This document shows, piece after piece, positions 43,578-52,359 of a DNA stretch of 64,000 nt; the stretch's first letter is position 1; each line of letters begins with the position of its first letter. A program made the position numbers and the translations under genes. The stretch is from positions 127,970 through 191,969 of the forward strand of contig DCJA01000036.1 of the NCBI GenBank assembly GCA_002317175.1. The letters are read 5' to 3'. A model generated the notes under the pieces. It made no database searches. It worked only from the letters and a program-made list of their open reading frames with translations, and was not told where the DNA came from. The stretch is from Lachnospiraceae bacterium UBA1712 (GTDB taxonomy: Bacteria > Bacillota > Clostridia > Lachnospirales > Lachnospiraceae).

Positions 43578-44271
43578 TATTTCTAATAATATTGAATTTG
43601 TTAAAAAGAATATTCAAGAGGCTTCTAAAGCGTCGAATCATGTCGATGAAGCTACTCTTATTGCGGTAAGTAAGACTAAGCCGGTTGCCATGCTTAAAGA
43701 AGCCTATGATGCTGGAATGCGAGACTTTGGAGAAAATAAAGTTCAGGAGATTATGGATAAATATGAACAGCTTCCAAGTGATATTCGCTGGCATATGATA
43801 GGTCATCTACAGACCAATAAGGTTAAATATATCGCAGATAAGATATATATGATTCATAGCGTTGAGTCTGTAAAGCTTGCTGAGGAGATAAGCAAGAGAG
43901 CTGAAATGTGCAACAGAGTAATACCTGTACTCATTGAGATTAATATCGGTAATGAAGAATCTAAGTTTGGCCTCTCGCCGGATGAGCTGGAAGCTTTTGT
44001 GAGATCTATTAATAAGCTTTCGGGTATTAAGGTTAGTGGACTTATGTGTGTGGCTCCTTATACTGATAATCCGGAAGAAAACCGCATTTATTTCAAGCAG
44101 CTGAAGCAGTTATCTGTTGACATAATGACTAAAAACATAGATAATATTTCTATGGATGTTTTGTCCATGGGAATGACTGGTGACTATCAGATAGCTGTTG
44201 AAGAAGGTTCAACATATGTGAGAGTTGGAACAGGTATTTTCGGTGAACGTGATTATTCAATTAAGATATAA
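43570..44271 (+). CDS. yggS: YggS/PLPBP pyridoxal-phosphate homeostasis protein
   Basis: A 233-residue alanine-racemase-fold protein. The PLP lysine is K35 in LIAVSKTKPV, followed by FGENKVQE, WHMIGHLQTNK, INIGNEESKFG and the phosphate-binding LSMGMTGDYQIAVEEGST. It is not a racemase: it buffers PLP and affects amino-acid metabolism. In Gram-positives it commonly sits beside sepF. I prefer ATG 43570, which overlaps the previous stop (ATGAGTAA) and gives the usual N-terminus; ATG 43558 is possible. Confidence 0.95.
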   Translation: MSNISNNIEFVKKNIQEASKASNHVDEATLIAVSKTKPVAMLKEAYDAGMRDFGENKVQEIMDKYEQLPSDIRWHMIGHLQTNKVKYIADKIYMIHSVESVKLAEEISKRAEMCNRVIPVLIEINIGNEESKFGLSPDELEAFVRSINKLSGIKVSGLMCVAPYTDNPEENRIYFKQLKQLSVDIMTKNIDNISMDVLSMGMTGDYQIAVEEGSTYVRVGTGIFGERDYSIKI

Positions 44272-44285
44272 GGAGAATGAAGATT

Positions 44286-44765
44286 ATGGGACTTATGGAT
44301 TCATTTTTAACAGCAATGAACCTTGGAGATAATGAAGGCGAAGATGACGAGTACTTCGATGATTTAGATGAGGGAGAAGTTGCTCCAAAAGTTGTGAAAA
44401 GTGCAAAATCTTCAGCAGATTCAAATGGTGAGGAAGCAGTAAGAAGACCTAGCGTTAAGCCTTCTATTGCAAGAACAAAGAAATCAGGTAATGGTATGGA
44501 AGTATGTGTTATTAAGCCAACAACATATGATGAAGTTCCAGAGATTACAAATACTTTATTAGCAAATCGTACTGTTGTACTTAATGTTGAAGGCCTTGAT
44601 GTTGCTTTGGCTCAGCGTATTATTGACTATACGACAGGATCTTGTTACGCGATTGGTGGTAATTTACAGAAGATATCACATTATATCTTTATTATTACTC
44701 CAGCAAGCGTTGATATTTCTGGTGATTTCCAGGGCGTATTAAGTGATTCTTTTGATCTTCCTTAA
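44286..44765 (+). CDS. sepF: Cell division protein SepF
   Basis: About 159 residues. The N-terminal amphipathic membrane-binding helix (MGLMDSFLTAMNL) leads to a long acidic, disordered linker (residues 17-70). The C-terminal SepF domain (EVCVIKPTTYDEVPEI to SGDFQGVLS) polymerises and bundles FtsZ. AGGAG at 44271-44275 is well placed for ATG 44286; ATG 44277 is too close to it. SepF functionally overlaps FtsA as a Z-ring membrane anchor. It is the last gene of its unit, closed by a terminator. Confidence 0.93.
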   Translation: MGLMDSFLTAMNLGDNEGEDDEYFDDLDEGEVAPKVVKSAKSSADSNGEEAVRRPSVKPSIARTKKSGNGMEVCVIKPTTYDEVPEITNTLLANRTVVLNVEGLDVALAQRIIDYTTGSCYAIGGNLQKISHYIFIITPASVDISGDFQGVLSDSFDLP

Positions 44766-44777
44766 AGGATATTTATT

Positions 44778-44809
44778 ATAAGCTTGCCCATATCGGCAAG
44801 CTTATTTTT
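44778..44809 (+). terminator. Rho-independent terminator after sepF
   Basis: A perfect 11-bp stem, ATAAGCTTGCC / GGCAAGCTTAT (44778-44788 and 44795-44805), with a six-base loop and TTTTTA after it. Confidence 0.9.
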
Positions 44810-44836
44810 ATGTTATATGAAAGGTATATGTTTTTT

Positions 44837-45940
44837 ATGTCTAGAATAATGATTAAAGCACCTGCAAAGGGTGATTATGAAGTTGTAATTGAGAAGGATT
44901 TTAATAATCTTAAGGAAGAGCTTACTAAAGTTAATGCTAACAAAAGTAAAGTGTGTATTATTTCTGATTCCAATATATTCCCTATCTATTCGAAAGAGGT
45001 TATAGATATATTGACTTCGTTGGAATGTGAAGTTGATGAAGTTGTTCTTGAACCAGGCGAGATAAGTAAGTCTATGGAAGATACAGAACCTTGCTTCAGA
45101 CTTTTGTTAAATAAGATGTATTCAAGAAATGATTACATTATCTCTTTGGGTGGTGGCTGCGTTGCTGATTATGCTGGCTTTATTGCTGCTACATTCAAAA
45201 GAGGTATGCAGTTGATACATATCCCTACTTCACTTATGGCTATGGCTGACAGCTGTGTTGGTGGTAAAGTCGGTATTGATTTTATGGGTTATAAGAATAT
45301 GATTGGTACTTATTATAATCCGAAGCTTGTGTATGTGAATGTGTCATGCATCAATACACTTGATGAGATTCATTATTACAGCGCTTTTGCTGAGATTATG
45401 AAGACTGCAATTATTAAGAGCTCAAGCGTGTATGAGTGGCTGATTGAGAATCTTTACGAAATTAGCGACAAGGACCCTGATATTATCGTAGATATGATAG
45501 AGCAGACTATTAATATTGCTAAGATATATATTGAAAAGGATCCATATAATACATCTGACAGACTCGTACTGAATCTTGGTCATACAGTTGGACATGCTAT
45601 AGAAAAAGCTAAAAATTACACAATGTCTCATGGAGAATGTGTTGCGTTGGGTATAATTGCGGCTGCGCATATTTCACTTAAGAGAGAAATGCTTTCTTTG
45701 GAAGAATATCTTGAAATAAGAGATATGTTTGTGCCATTTAATCTGCCTATTACCATTGAAGATATTGATGTTGACGCAATCATTGAAGATATCAGATATG
45801 ATAAAAAGAATGATAAAGGCTTTTGCTTTATTCTTTTTAAAAAGATTGGCAAGGCAGTCATTGACTGTAATGTGACCGAAGAAGAAATCAGGGCTGCACT
45901 CGAAGAGATTAGGTTTAGTGAAGACGATTACATGGAGTAA
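44837..45940 (+). CDS. aroB: 3-dehydroquinate synthase
   Basis: About 367 residues. Converts DAHP to 3-dehydroquinate, the second step of the shikimate pathway. The nucleotide segment GGGCVADYAGFIAATFKRG is followed by PTSLMAMADSCVGGKVGID. The metal ligands are in AEIMKTAIIK, LNLGHTVGHAIE and SHGECVALG. I place the start at ATG 44837 (AAAGGT at 44820-44825); ATG 44828 is close to that site and ATG 44810 lies on the terminator edge. No other aro gene is adjacent. lspA follows after 2 bases. Confidence 0.93.
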   Translation: MSRIMIKAPAKGDYEVVIEKDFNNLKEELTKVNANKSKVCIISDSNIFPIYSKEVIDILTSLECEVDEVVLEPGEISKSMEDTEPCFRLLLNKMYSRNDYIISLGGGCVADYAGFIAATFKRGMQLIHIPTSLMAMADSCVGGKVGIDFMGYKNMIGTYYNPKLVYVNVSCINTLDEIHYYSAFAEIMKTAIIKSSSVYEWLIENLYEISDKDPDIIVDMIEQTINIAKIYIEKDPYNTSDRLVLNLGHTVGHAIEKAKNYTMSHGECVALGIIAAAHISLKREMLSLEEYLEIRDMFVPFNLPITIEDIDVDAIIEDIRYDKKNDKGFCFILFKKIGKAVIDCNVTEEEIRAALEEIRFSEDDYME

Positions 45941-45942
45941 GC

Positions 45943-46464
45943 ATGAAAAATAAACAAAAGATAATTCATTTGATTATAGATGTTCTGTCAGTGATTTTGC
46001 TTGTCTGGATAGATAGAATTAGCAAGAATGTTGCTACGGCCAAGCTTAAAGGGCAAAATGATTTTGTGATAATAAAAGATGTATTTGTATTACAGTATCT
46101 GGAAAATCGTGGAGCTGCTTTTGGAGTATTTCAGAATAAGCAGTACTTCTTTATTGCTATTTCAATTATTTTTTTGGCTATTGTAGCTTATGTGCTTATA
46201 AAGCTGCCGGTTTTAAAAAAATATTATGTATTCGAAAGTGTATTAGCTTTTTTGGCGGCTGGGGCAATTGGAAATATGATTGATCGTATTATTCAGAATT
46301 ATGTTGTCGATTTCTTTTATTTTGAATTAATAGATTTCCCTATTTTCAATGTTGCAGATATTTATGTGACGCTAAGCTGTATTGCTTTTGCGATTATTTT
46401 AATATTTGTATTTTCAGAGGAAGATTTAAGTTTTCTGTCTTTAAAAAAGAATAAGAATGAATAA
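45943..46464 (+). CDS. lspA: Lipoprotein signal peptidase (signal peptidase II)
   Basis: A 173-residue membrane protease with four membrane segments. The catalytic aspartates are D123 (VVDFFYF) and D139 (FNVADIYV), with the family N-x-G-A-A-F (ENRGAAFG) and GNMIDRI blocks. It cleaves prolipoproteins such as the predicted carboxypeptidase encoded upstream. lspA-rluD linkage is common in Firmicutes; here they overlap by 8 bases. Confidence 0.96.
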   Translation: MKNKQKIIHLIIDVLSVILLVWIDRISKNVATAKLKGQNDFVIIKDVFVLQYLENRGAAFGVFQNKQYFFIAISIIFLAIVAYVLIKLPVLKKYYVFESVLAFLAAGAIGNMIDRIIQNYVVDFFYFELIDFPIFNVADIYVTLSCIAFAIILIFVFSEEDLSFLSLKKNKNE

Positions 46465-47371
46465 GTATAATTTTTTGATTGATGATATATATGAAGGAGA
46501 GCGTCTTGATAAGGGAATTTCACTTTTAGTGGGAGATTCCATGTCGCGCTCTTTTTTGCAAAAAATAATAAAGAATAAGTCTGTTTATGTCAATGGTAAA
46601 GCTCAGAAAGCAAGTTATATTCTAAAAGATGGGGATGAAGTCGGTTTTGAGATAGAGGATTGCGAAGCCCTTGAGGTTATTCCTCAGAATATTGCTCTTG
46701 ATATTTTGTATGAAGATAAGGATGTAATAGTTGTTAATAAACCTAAAGGAATGGTGGTGCATCCTGCTCCTGGACATATGAGTGATACTCTTGTTAACGC
46801 ACTTTTATATCACTGTGCAGATTCCTTGTCAGGAATAAATGGGGTATTGAGACCTGGAATCGTACATAGAATAGACAAAGATACAACTGGATCAATAATT
46901 GCATGTAAGAATGATATGGCCCATCAGTCTATTGCAAAACAGTTACAGGAACATAGTATCAATAGACGTTACAGGGCAATAGTTTATGGCAATTTAAAGG
47001 ATGATGAAGGTACAATTAGAAGTCTGATTGGCAGAGATGAAAATGACAGAAAAAAGATGAGTGCCAATGTCCGACATGGCAAGGAGGCTGTGACACATTA
47101 TACTGTTTTGAAAAGATTTAAGGATTACAGTTATATTGAATGCCGACTGGAGACTGGCAGAACACATCAGATCAGAGTTCATATGGCATCGATTGGTCAT
47201 CCATTACTTGGAGATAGCACATATACTAACAGAAAATGTCCATTCAAGCTTGAGGGGCAGACACTTCATGCATATATTCTTGGATTTGTACAACCAAGCA
47301 CTGGTGAGTATATAGAAACGCTGGCTCCACTGCCGTCATATTTTGAGGATTTACTTGTTAAACTTAGTTAA
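46457..47371 (+). CDS. rluD: RluA/RluD-family 23S rRNA pseudouridine synthase
   Basis: 304 residues. An N-terminal S4 RNA-binding domain (about 13-75) is followed by the RluA-type catalytic core with HRIDKDTTG (catalytic D140) and CRLETGRTHQIRVHMASIGHPLLGD. It isomerises uridines in large rRNA; the exact target positions (1911/1915/1917 for RluD) are inferred from name only. It starts inside the lspA 3' end. Confidence 0.93.
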   Translation: MNKYNFLIDDIYEGERLDKGISLLVGDSMSRSFLQKIIKNKSVYVNGKAQKASYILKDGDEVGFEIEDCEALEVIPQNIALDILYEDKDVIVVNKPKGMVVHPAPGHMSDTLVNALLYHCADSLSGINGVLRPGIVHRIDKDTTGSIIACKNDMAHQSIAKQLQEHSINRRYRAIVYGNLKDDEGTIRSLIGRDENDRKKMSANVRHGKEAVTHYTVLKRFKDYSYIECRLETGRTHQIRVHMASIGHPLLGDSTYTNRKCPFKLEGQTLHAYILGFVQPSTGEYIETLAPLPSYFEDLLVKLS

Positions 47372-47410
47372 TTTAAGTAAAATAATAAGTGATAAAGGAG
47401 GTGTTTCATT

Positions 47411-48031
47411 ATGAAGACTATTATTACTATTGGTCGTCAGGCAGGCTCTGGCGGACGTGAAATTGGCGAAAAACTTGCGCAACATTTTGGGATTCCTTTT
47501 TTTGACAGGGAATTACTTAGCAGAGCTGCTAAAGAGAGCGGCTTTTGTGAAGAAATGATACAGATGCATGATGAAAAGGCTACGAATTCTTTCCTTTATA
47601 ATCTTGTGATGGACACATATTCCTTTGGTTATAATTCATCGACTTTTGTTGACATGCCTATAAGTCACAAAGTATTTCTTGCTCAGTTTGATACTGTTAA
47701 AAAGATTGCTTTGGAGGGTCCCTGCGTTATAGTCGGACGATGTGCAGATTATGCATTAAGTGACTATGACAACGTACTTAAGCTGTTTATATATGGTAAT
47801 GAAAATCAAAAGATTGACAGAATAGTTGATAAGCTGAAGATGGATCCAAAAGAAGCAAAGGACTGGATGCTTAAAACTGATAAGCGCAGATCCAGCTATT
47901 ATAATTATTATTCATCAAAGAAGTGGGGACGTGCTGAATCCTATGATTTGTGTATTAACAGCTCTTTGCTTGGGATAGAAGGAACGGTTAACCTGATTGT
48001 TCAGGCAGTTGAAGATTTTGAAAATAGATAA
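47411..48031 (+). CDS. Cytidylate kinase-like protein
   Basis: A 206-residue P-loop kinase of the cytidylate-kinase-2 type found in Clostridia. The nucleotide loop TIGRQAGSGGREIGEKLAQ is followed by GIPFFDRELL and GRCADYALSDYDN, with a LID-like arginine region (DKRRSSYYNYYSSKKWG). The substrate may not be CMP; the family is separate from standard Cmk. A strong AAAGGAGGTG precedes ATG 47411. A hairpin follows. Confidence 0.85.
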   Translation: MKTIITIGRQAGSGGREIGEKLAQHFGIPFFDRELLSRAAKESGFCEEMIQMHDEKATNSFLYNLVMDTYSFGYNSSTFVDMPISHKVFLAQFDTVKKIALEGPCVIVGRCADYALSDYDNVLKLFIYGNENQKIDRIVDKLKMDPKEAKDWMLKTDKRRSSYYNYYSSKKWGRAESYDLCINSSLLGIEGTVNLIVQAVEDFENR

Positions 48032-48036
48032 AATTA

Positions 48037-48061
48037 TATAGCCTGTATTTTGCAGGCTATA
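48037..48061 (+). other. Hairpin between the kinase gene and moxR
   Basis: A perfect 9-bp stem, TATAGCCTG / CAGGCTATA (48037-48045 and 48053-48061), with a seven-base loop. There is no T-tract after it; it directly precedes the moxR start region. It could limit read-through or affect moxR translation. Confidence 0.65.
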
Positions 48062-48068
48062 ATCATGT

Positions 48069-49007
48069 ATGAATGGAATAGATATGAATACTGTATATGA
48101 TGCTATAAATGAAGTAAATAAAATAATCAAGGGTAAAAATGATGTTGTTGTTAAGATAATGGCAGCTATTCTTGCTGGAGGACATGTTCTGATGGAAGAC
48201 ATACCTGGTGTTGGTAAGACAACATTGAGTACAACTCTTGCAAAAGTGCTTTCAATGGATTATAAGAGAGTACAGTTTACTCCGGATGTACTTCCTAGTG
48301 ATATAGTTGGTTTTTCTATGCTTAATAATATTAGCAGAGAATTTGAGTTTAAGCCAGGACCTGTATTTTGTAATCTCTTTCTTGCTGATGAGCTTAACAG
48401 AACTTCTCCGAAGACTCAGTCAGCGTTGCTGGAGGTTATGGAAGAGGGCAGTGTGACTATAGATGGAATTAGTCATAAGGTTGATGACACATTTGTTGTT
48501 ATTGCCACTCAGAATCCTACAGGAAGTGCGGGAACCAATATGCTTCCAGAATCGCAGCTGGACAGATTCTTGATTTGTACTACTATGGGATATCCATCAC
48601 ATCAGGATTCGATTGATATACTAAAAACTCACGGTGGAATTAAAAAAACAGATATTTCGCCGGTTATTAGTCTTGCAGACTTACTTGAAATGAAAAAACA
48701 GGTTGATAATGTGTTTGTACATGATTCTATTTATGAATATATAACATGCCTGTGTGAAAAAACCAGATCTGATTCGATGTTTAGTCAGGGAGTAAGCCCA
48801 AGAGGAGCTATTGCTCTTTTAAAGATGGCAAAAGCATATGCATATATTGATGGCGTTGATTTTGTCAGGGCTTCGGATGTTCAGAATGTATTGCCAGATG
48901 TTTTTGGGCATAGGATTAAGATTAGTTCAAAAGCCAGAACAGAAGGATTAGATAATAAAGGGGTTATCAGCTATCTGCTTTCAGCTGTAACTCCACCAAG
49001 ACAGTAA
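48069..49007 (+). CDS. MoxR-family AAA+ ATPase
   Basis: 312 residues. Walker A is in DIPGVGKTTLSTTLAKV (about 41-57). The MoxR-type LPSDIVGFSMLN and FLADELNRTSPKTQSALLEVMEEG (Walker B) follow, then VIATQNPTGSAGTNMLPESQLDRF. MoxR ATPases are chaperone-like and usually act with DUF58/VWA and transglutaminase proteins, exactly the next two genes. The start at ATG 48069 has only a weak ribosome-binding site; ATG 48084 is the alternative. Confidence 0.92.
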   Translation: MNGIDMNTVYDAINEVNKIIKGKNDVVVKIMAAILAGGHVLMEDIPGVGKTTLSTTLAKVLSMDYKRVQFTPDVLPSDIVGFSMLNNISREFEFKPGPVFCNLFLADELNRTSPKTQSALLEVMEEGSVTIDGISHKVDDTFVVIATQNPTGSAGTNMLPESQLDRFLICTTMGYPSHQDSIDILKTHGGIKKTDISPVISLADLLEMKKQVDNVFVHDSIYEYITCLCEKTRSDSMFSQGVSPRGAIALLKMAKAYAYIDGVDFVRASDVQNVLPDVFGHRIKISSKARTEGLDNKGVISYLLSAVTPPRQ

Positions 49008-49008
49008 A

Positions 49009-50073
49009 ATGTATAATGATTCAGTCAAATCGATAAGCTTTAAATTTAATTTCTTATATATTCTTGCATATGTAATTGCATATGCTTTATTTGGAGTGGG
49101 AATATTTATATATCTTAGAAGTTACATTTTTCTCATTCTACTAATTCTTGCGGCTATTCTGCCTTTTGTTTCTTTTGCATTTTTAAGAATACTTTCCAAA
49201 TCCCTGGATATCAGTCTGTTTGTCTCTGACGGGGTAATTGAAGTTGGATCCCCATTGGGAGTAGGTATCACTGTTAATAATAAATCTATTATAACTTCGC
49301 TTAATCTGAAGTGTTATCTGAGTATATACAATGATTATTATAATGAAAAATGTGACCAGCTAATAACTGTCCCTGTTCTTGCAAAAGCACAAAATAAAAA
49401 TCCTCTTATTTGCGAAGCAGTTAGTTGCGGAAATATAAGAGTAGTACTTAATAAGGTTTGTCTTACTGATTTATTTGGAATGTTTAGTTATGTATATACT
49501 AAATCGCAGGCTGTTGAGACTGATATTATCCCTGTAGGCAGAAGTCTGACTGATATAGACAGACTAGGCCTGCTATCAGGATATTCTGACAATGAAGATG
49601 ATAGTAAAAAGGGTAATGAATATTCAGATACTTCCAACATTAGGGAGTATATTGCAGGGGACAGGATTAAAGATATTCATTGGAAATTGTCCTCTAAAAG
49701 AGATATTTTGCTTGTAAGGGAACATATTAAGACCTGTGAAAACAAGTTACTGGTATGGGTTGATCATTCAGGCAGAAAGAAGAATAATGAACTGATTTTG
49801 GCATTAACTGTTGCGGTTGCAAAATATTGTATAAGTGAAGGCATTTTGCTTAAACTATTGTGGCTTTCAGCTGACAATCAAACTGTCAATGAATATACAG
49901 TAATGAGCCTGGGGGACTGTTATGATGGTCTGCATCAAATATATTTGGACAATACTCGTCTTAATAGCCCAGATATAAAGTCGGTTATCATTAACAATGA
50001 TTTAAAAACTGACAAGCTAATTAAAATAGGCTTTAGAGATAATGAGGTAGCTGTTTACGCTTATGAAATCTAA
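49009..50073 (+). CDS. DUF58-domain membrane protein
   Basis: 354 residues. Two N-terminal membrane segments (about 14-60) and a soluble region with the DUF58 signature REYIAGDRIKDIHWKLSSKRD, starting at R212, preceding LLVREH. The C-terminal part resembles a VWA-like fold. It starts one base after the moxR stop and overlaps the transglutaminase by 11 bases. Predicted to assemble with both partners at the membrane; the process served is unknown. Confidence 0.88.
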   Translation: MYNDSVKSISFKFNFLYILAYVIAYALFGVGIFIYLRSYIFLILLILAAILPFVSFAFLRILSKSLDISLFVSDGVIEVGSPLGVGITVNNKSIITSLNLKCYLSIYNDYYNEKCDQLITVPVLAKAQNKNPLICEAVSCGNIRVVLNKVCLTDLFGMFSYVYTKSQAVETDIIPVGRSLTDIDRLGLLSGYSDNEDDSKKGNEYSDTSNIREYIAGDRIKDIHWKLSSKRDILLVREHIKTCENKLLVWVDHSGRKKNNELILALTVAVAKYCISEGILLKLLWLSADNQTVNEYTVMSLGDCYDGLHQIYLDNTRLNSPDIKSVIINNDLKTDKLIKIGFRDNEVAVYAYEI

Positions 50074-52333
50074 AAGAAAAATGCAGGATTTGACGGGAAG
50101 CGAATTACTGGACAGCTTAAAAATCTCAGAGAATTTTTATACTAAACAGGAAAATCGTGTACTTACATTACTGCTAAAGGGCTTAATTGTATATCTGGTT
50201 ACTGCTGGCAGCATAGGTGGAACACTTACTGCAACAGGAACCGCATTTAACCAGCTTATTTTTAATCTGGTTGTTTTTGCGTTGTCTATGATTATTGGCC
50301 TTATATACTACAATAAGAAGACGGAAAATGTTGGAGATATTCTCTATTTTATTGCAATTCTGTTTTTTGGTATATATCTGGGAGCATATATCAACAGTGG
50401 TTTTTATGCATGGATGAATGATGTTATTGGTTCTGCCAGTGTATATTTTGATTTGCCTGATATTGGTGGTTACAATCAGGCTATTAAGAATAATAATCTT
50501 ACAGTAACGATAGCTGCCTGTTATCTTGGAGCGGTTGTTGTAATTCTGGTTAACATGTCTGTTGCCAAAAGAATGATGTATGGAGATCTTATTCTTGATG
50601 CATTGATTATTCTTTTTTTGCCTCTTTACTTTAAAAAGGAGCCTTCCTATTTATATTTTGCTTTATTAATAACGGGTATTATATTTGCGGCAATATGGAA
50701 AAGCACTGGAAGGTATGAAAAGATAAATAATAATTCAATATATATAAGGACAAAGAAGGAGATTACTTATACTTATAGTTTTAAGGCGCATCTTATGGCT
50801 TTTGCACAGATTTTTATATGTATTGTTATTATTTTGTCTTTGTTGTATGTATTGATTCCAAAGGACAAATATGATCTTCACAGGGTTAACAGTTCTGCAA
50901 AGGAATATACAGATGACCTTGTTGAGACTTTTATTACTTCAGGTATTGCCGGATTTTTTAACAGATATGATAATACTGCTGGTATGAGCTCAGGACGCCT
51001 GGGCGGTGTCAATTCAGTAAGATTAGACTATGAGACTAATCTTAAGATCACATTTGTTCCTTATGAATATGAGCCAATTTATATCAGAACATTTATTGGA
51101 GGTGCCTATCAGCCTTATTCAAATATGTGGTCTGTAGCAGATCCAACCAAACTCAACCGTAATGAATATGATATGCTTAATGAAGAGTATATTAACAGGA
51201 ATCCTTACAGTGGCAGAGGGAAAATGATTATACAAAATCTGGATGCTGAATTTGCTGAATACTCTTTATATTATTCTGCTAAAAATGAGTATATAAAAAC
51301 CGGTTCCAGTGCAGAAAGATTATTTTATCCTAATTATGAGGATATAGGTGCGACAAATAATCTGATAATGTCTGAGGAAGAAAGACAGTACTGGCTGTCA
51401 GTACCTAACGATAATGTACCATCAATAATTAATACTCTGAATAAAATTAATATTCCTCAGAATATATCGGCTTTGGAAAAAGCGGATTATATCAAATACT
51501 ATTATCTGAATAATATTCCTTACACCTTAAGGCCTGGCTCAACTCCGTATCGTAAGGACTTTGTAAACTACTTTTTGGACACCGCAAAGAAGGGATATTG
51601 TGTTCACTTTGCCAGTGCAGCTACGCTGATGTTTAGGTATATGGGTATTCCTGCCAGATACGTTGAAGGTTATGTGTTTGATTATTCTGAAAGCAGTAAG
51701 ACAAGTATCAACCAGGACTATAGTTATGATGATTTATATGAGGGCTATAATCCTTTGGGAGAGATGCCTGTACTAGATGCTGAATTGTCTGACGCAAGTG
51801 GACATGCCTGGGTAGAAATATATCTTGATAATTTTGGCTGGGTTCCAGTTGAACTTACACCTCCTTCTTCTGATACAGAGGAGGTCTCTGGAGAGGGCTT
51901 GTTAAGCCGTCTGCTAAACAGATTAAATAGTAATACGGAAATTGATGAGAATAATAATGCAGCTGGCTTTAATGGCCTAAGTATTGATACTGTTATTGTT
52001 AGAAAGATTATTGTTGTAATATTGTTTGTAATACTTTTTATTACAGTTGTATATTATACTGTAGTATATATTGTATTTGTATGCAGATATAATAAGGCAG
52101 ATATTAATACAAAACTTATTATTAAATATCATTCATTTATAAAGAAAAAGACCAAAAAAAATAAGGAATTGTTGTCTTTATATAACTACAGTGACCAGTT
52201 AACTATGTTATATGATAATGATGATGAGTTGAAGGTTCTTATTGATATATTAAATAAGGCGGGATTCTCGAATGTACTTATAAATGATAAAGAATTCAGT
52301 TATTGTATGAACTTCTTTAAAAAACGCAGATAG
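50063..52333 (+). CDS. Membrane-anchored transglutaminase-like protein
   Basis: 756 residues. About seven N-terminal membrane segments (45-275), a large extracytoplasmic region, a transglutaminase-like core with C513 (GYCVHFASAATLMF) and H581 (GHAWVEIY), and one membrane segment near 645-675 with a basic cytoplasmic tail. The position of the usual third triad residue reads VELTPP, with Glu rather than Asp. Such proteins accompany MoxR and DUF58 and may cross-link or cleave surface peptides; the substrate is unknown. Confidence 0.88.
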   Translation: MKSKRKMQDLTGSELLDSLKISENFYTKQENRVLTLLLKGLIVYLVTAGSIGGTLTATGTAFNQLIFNLVVFALSMIIGLIYYNKKTENVGDILYFIAILFFGIYLGAYINSGFYAWMNDVIGSASVYFDLPDIGGYNQAIKNNNLTVTIAACYLGAVVVILVNMSVAKRMMYGDLILDALIILFLPLYFKKEPSYLYFALLITGIIFAAIWKSTGRYEKINNNSIYIRTKKEITYTYSFKAHLMAFAQIFICIVIILSLLYVLIPKDKYDLHRVNSSAKEYTDDLVETFITSGIAGFFNRYDNTAGMSSGRLGGVNSVRLDYETNLKITFVPYEYEPIYIRTFIGGAYQPYSNMWSVADPTKLNRNEYDMLNEEYINRNPYSGRGKMIIQNLDAEFAEYSLYYSAKNEYIKTGSSAERLFYPNYEDIGATNNLIMSEEERQYWLSVPNDNVPSIINTLNKINIPQNISALEKADYIKYYYLNNIPYTLRPGSTPYRKDFVNYFLDTAKKGYCVHFASAATLMFRYMGIPARYVEGYVFDYSESSKTSINQDYSYDDLYEGYNPLGEMPVLDAELSDASGHAWVEIYLDNFGWVPVELTPPSSDTEEVSGEGLLSRLLNRLNSNTEIDENNNAAGFNGLSIDTVIVRKIIVVILFVILFITVVYYTVVYIVFVCRYNKADINTKLIIKYHSFIKKKTKKNKELLSLYNYSDQLTMLYDNDDELKVLIDILNKAGFSNVLINDKEFSYCMNFFKKRR

Positions 52334-52359
52334 AGGTAAAAACACAAATAGAGGTGTAT

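Noticed and set aside
52330..52358. Two AGAGGT copies before the radical SAM gene as a hidden small ORF signal
   Set aside because: No start codon with an open frame follows the first copy; the second alone serves ATG 52360.
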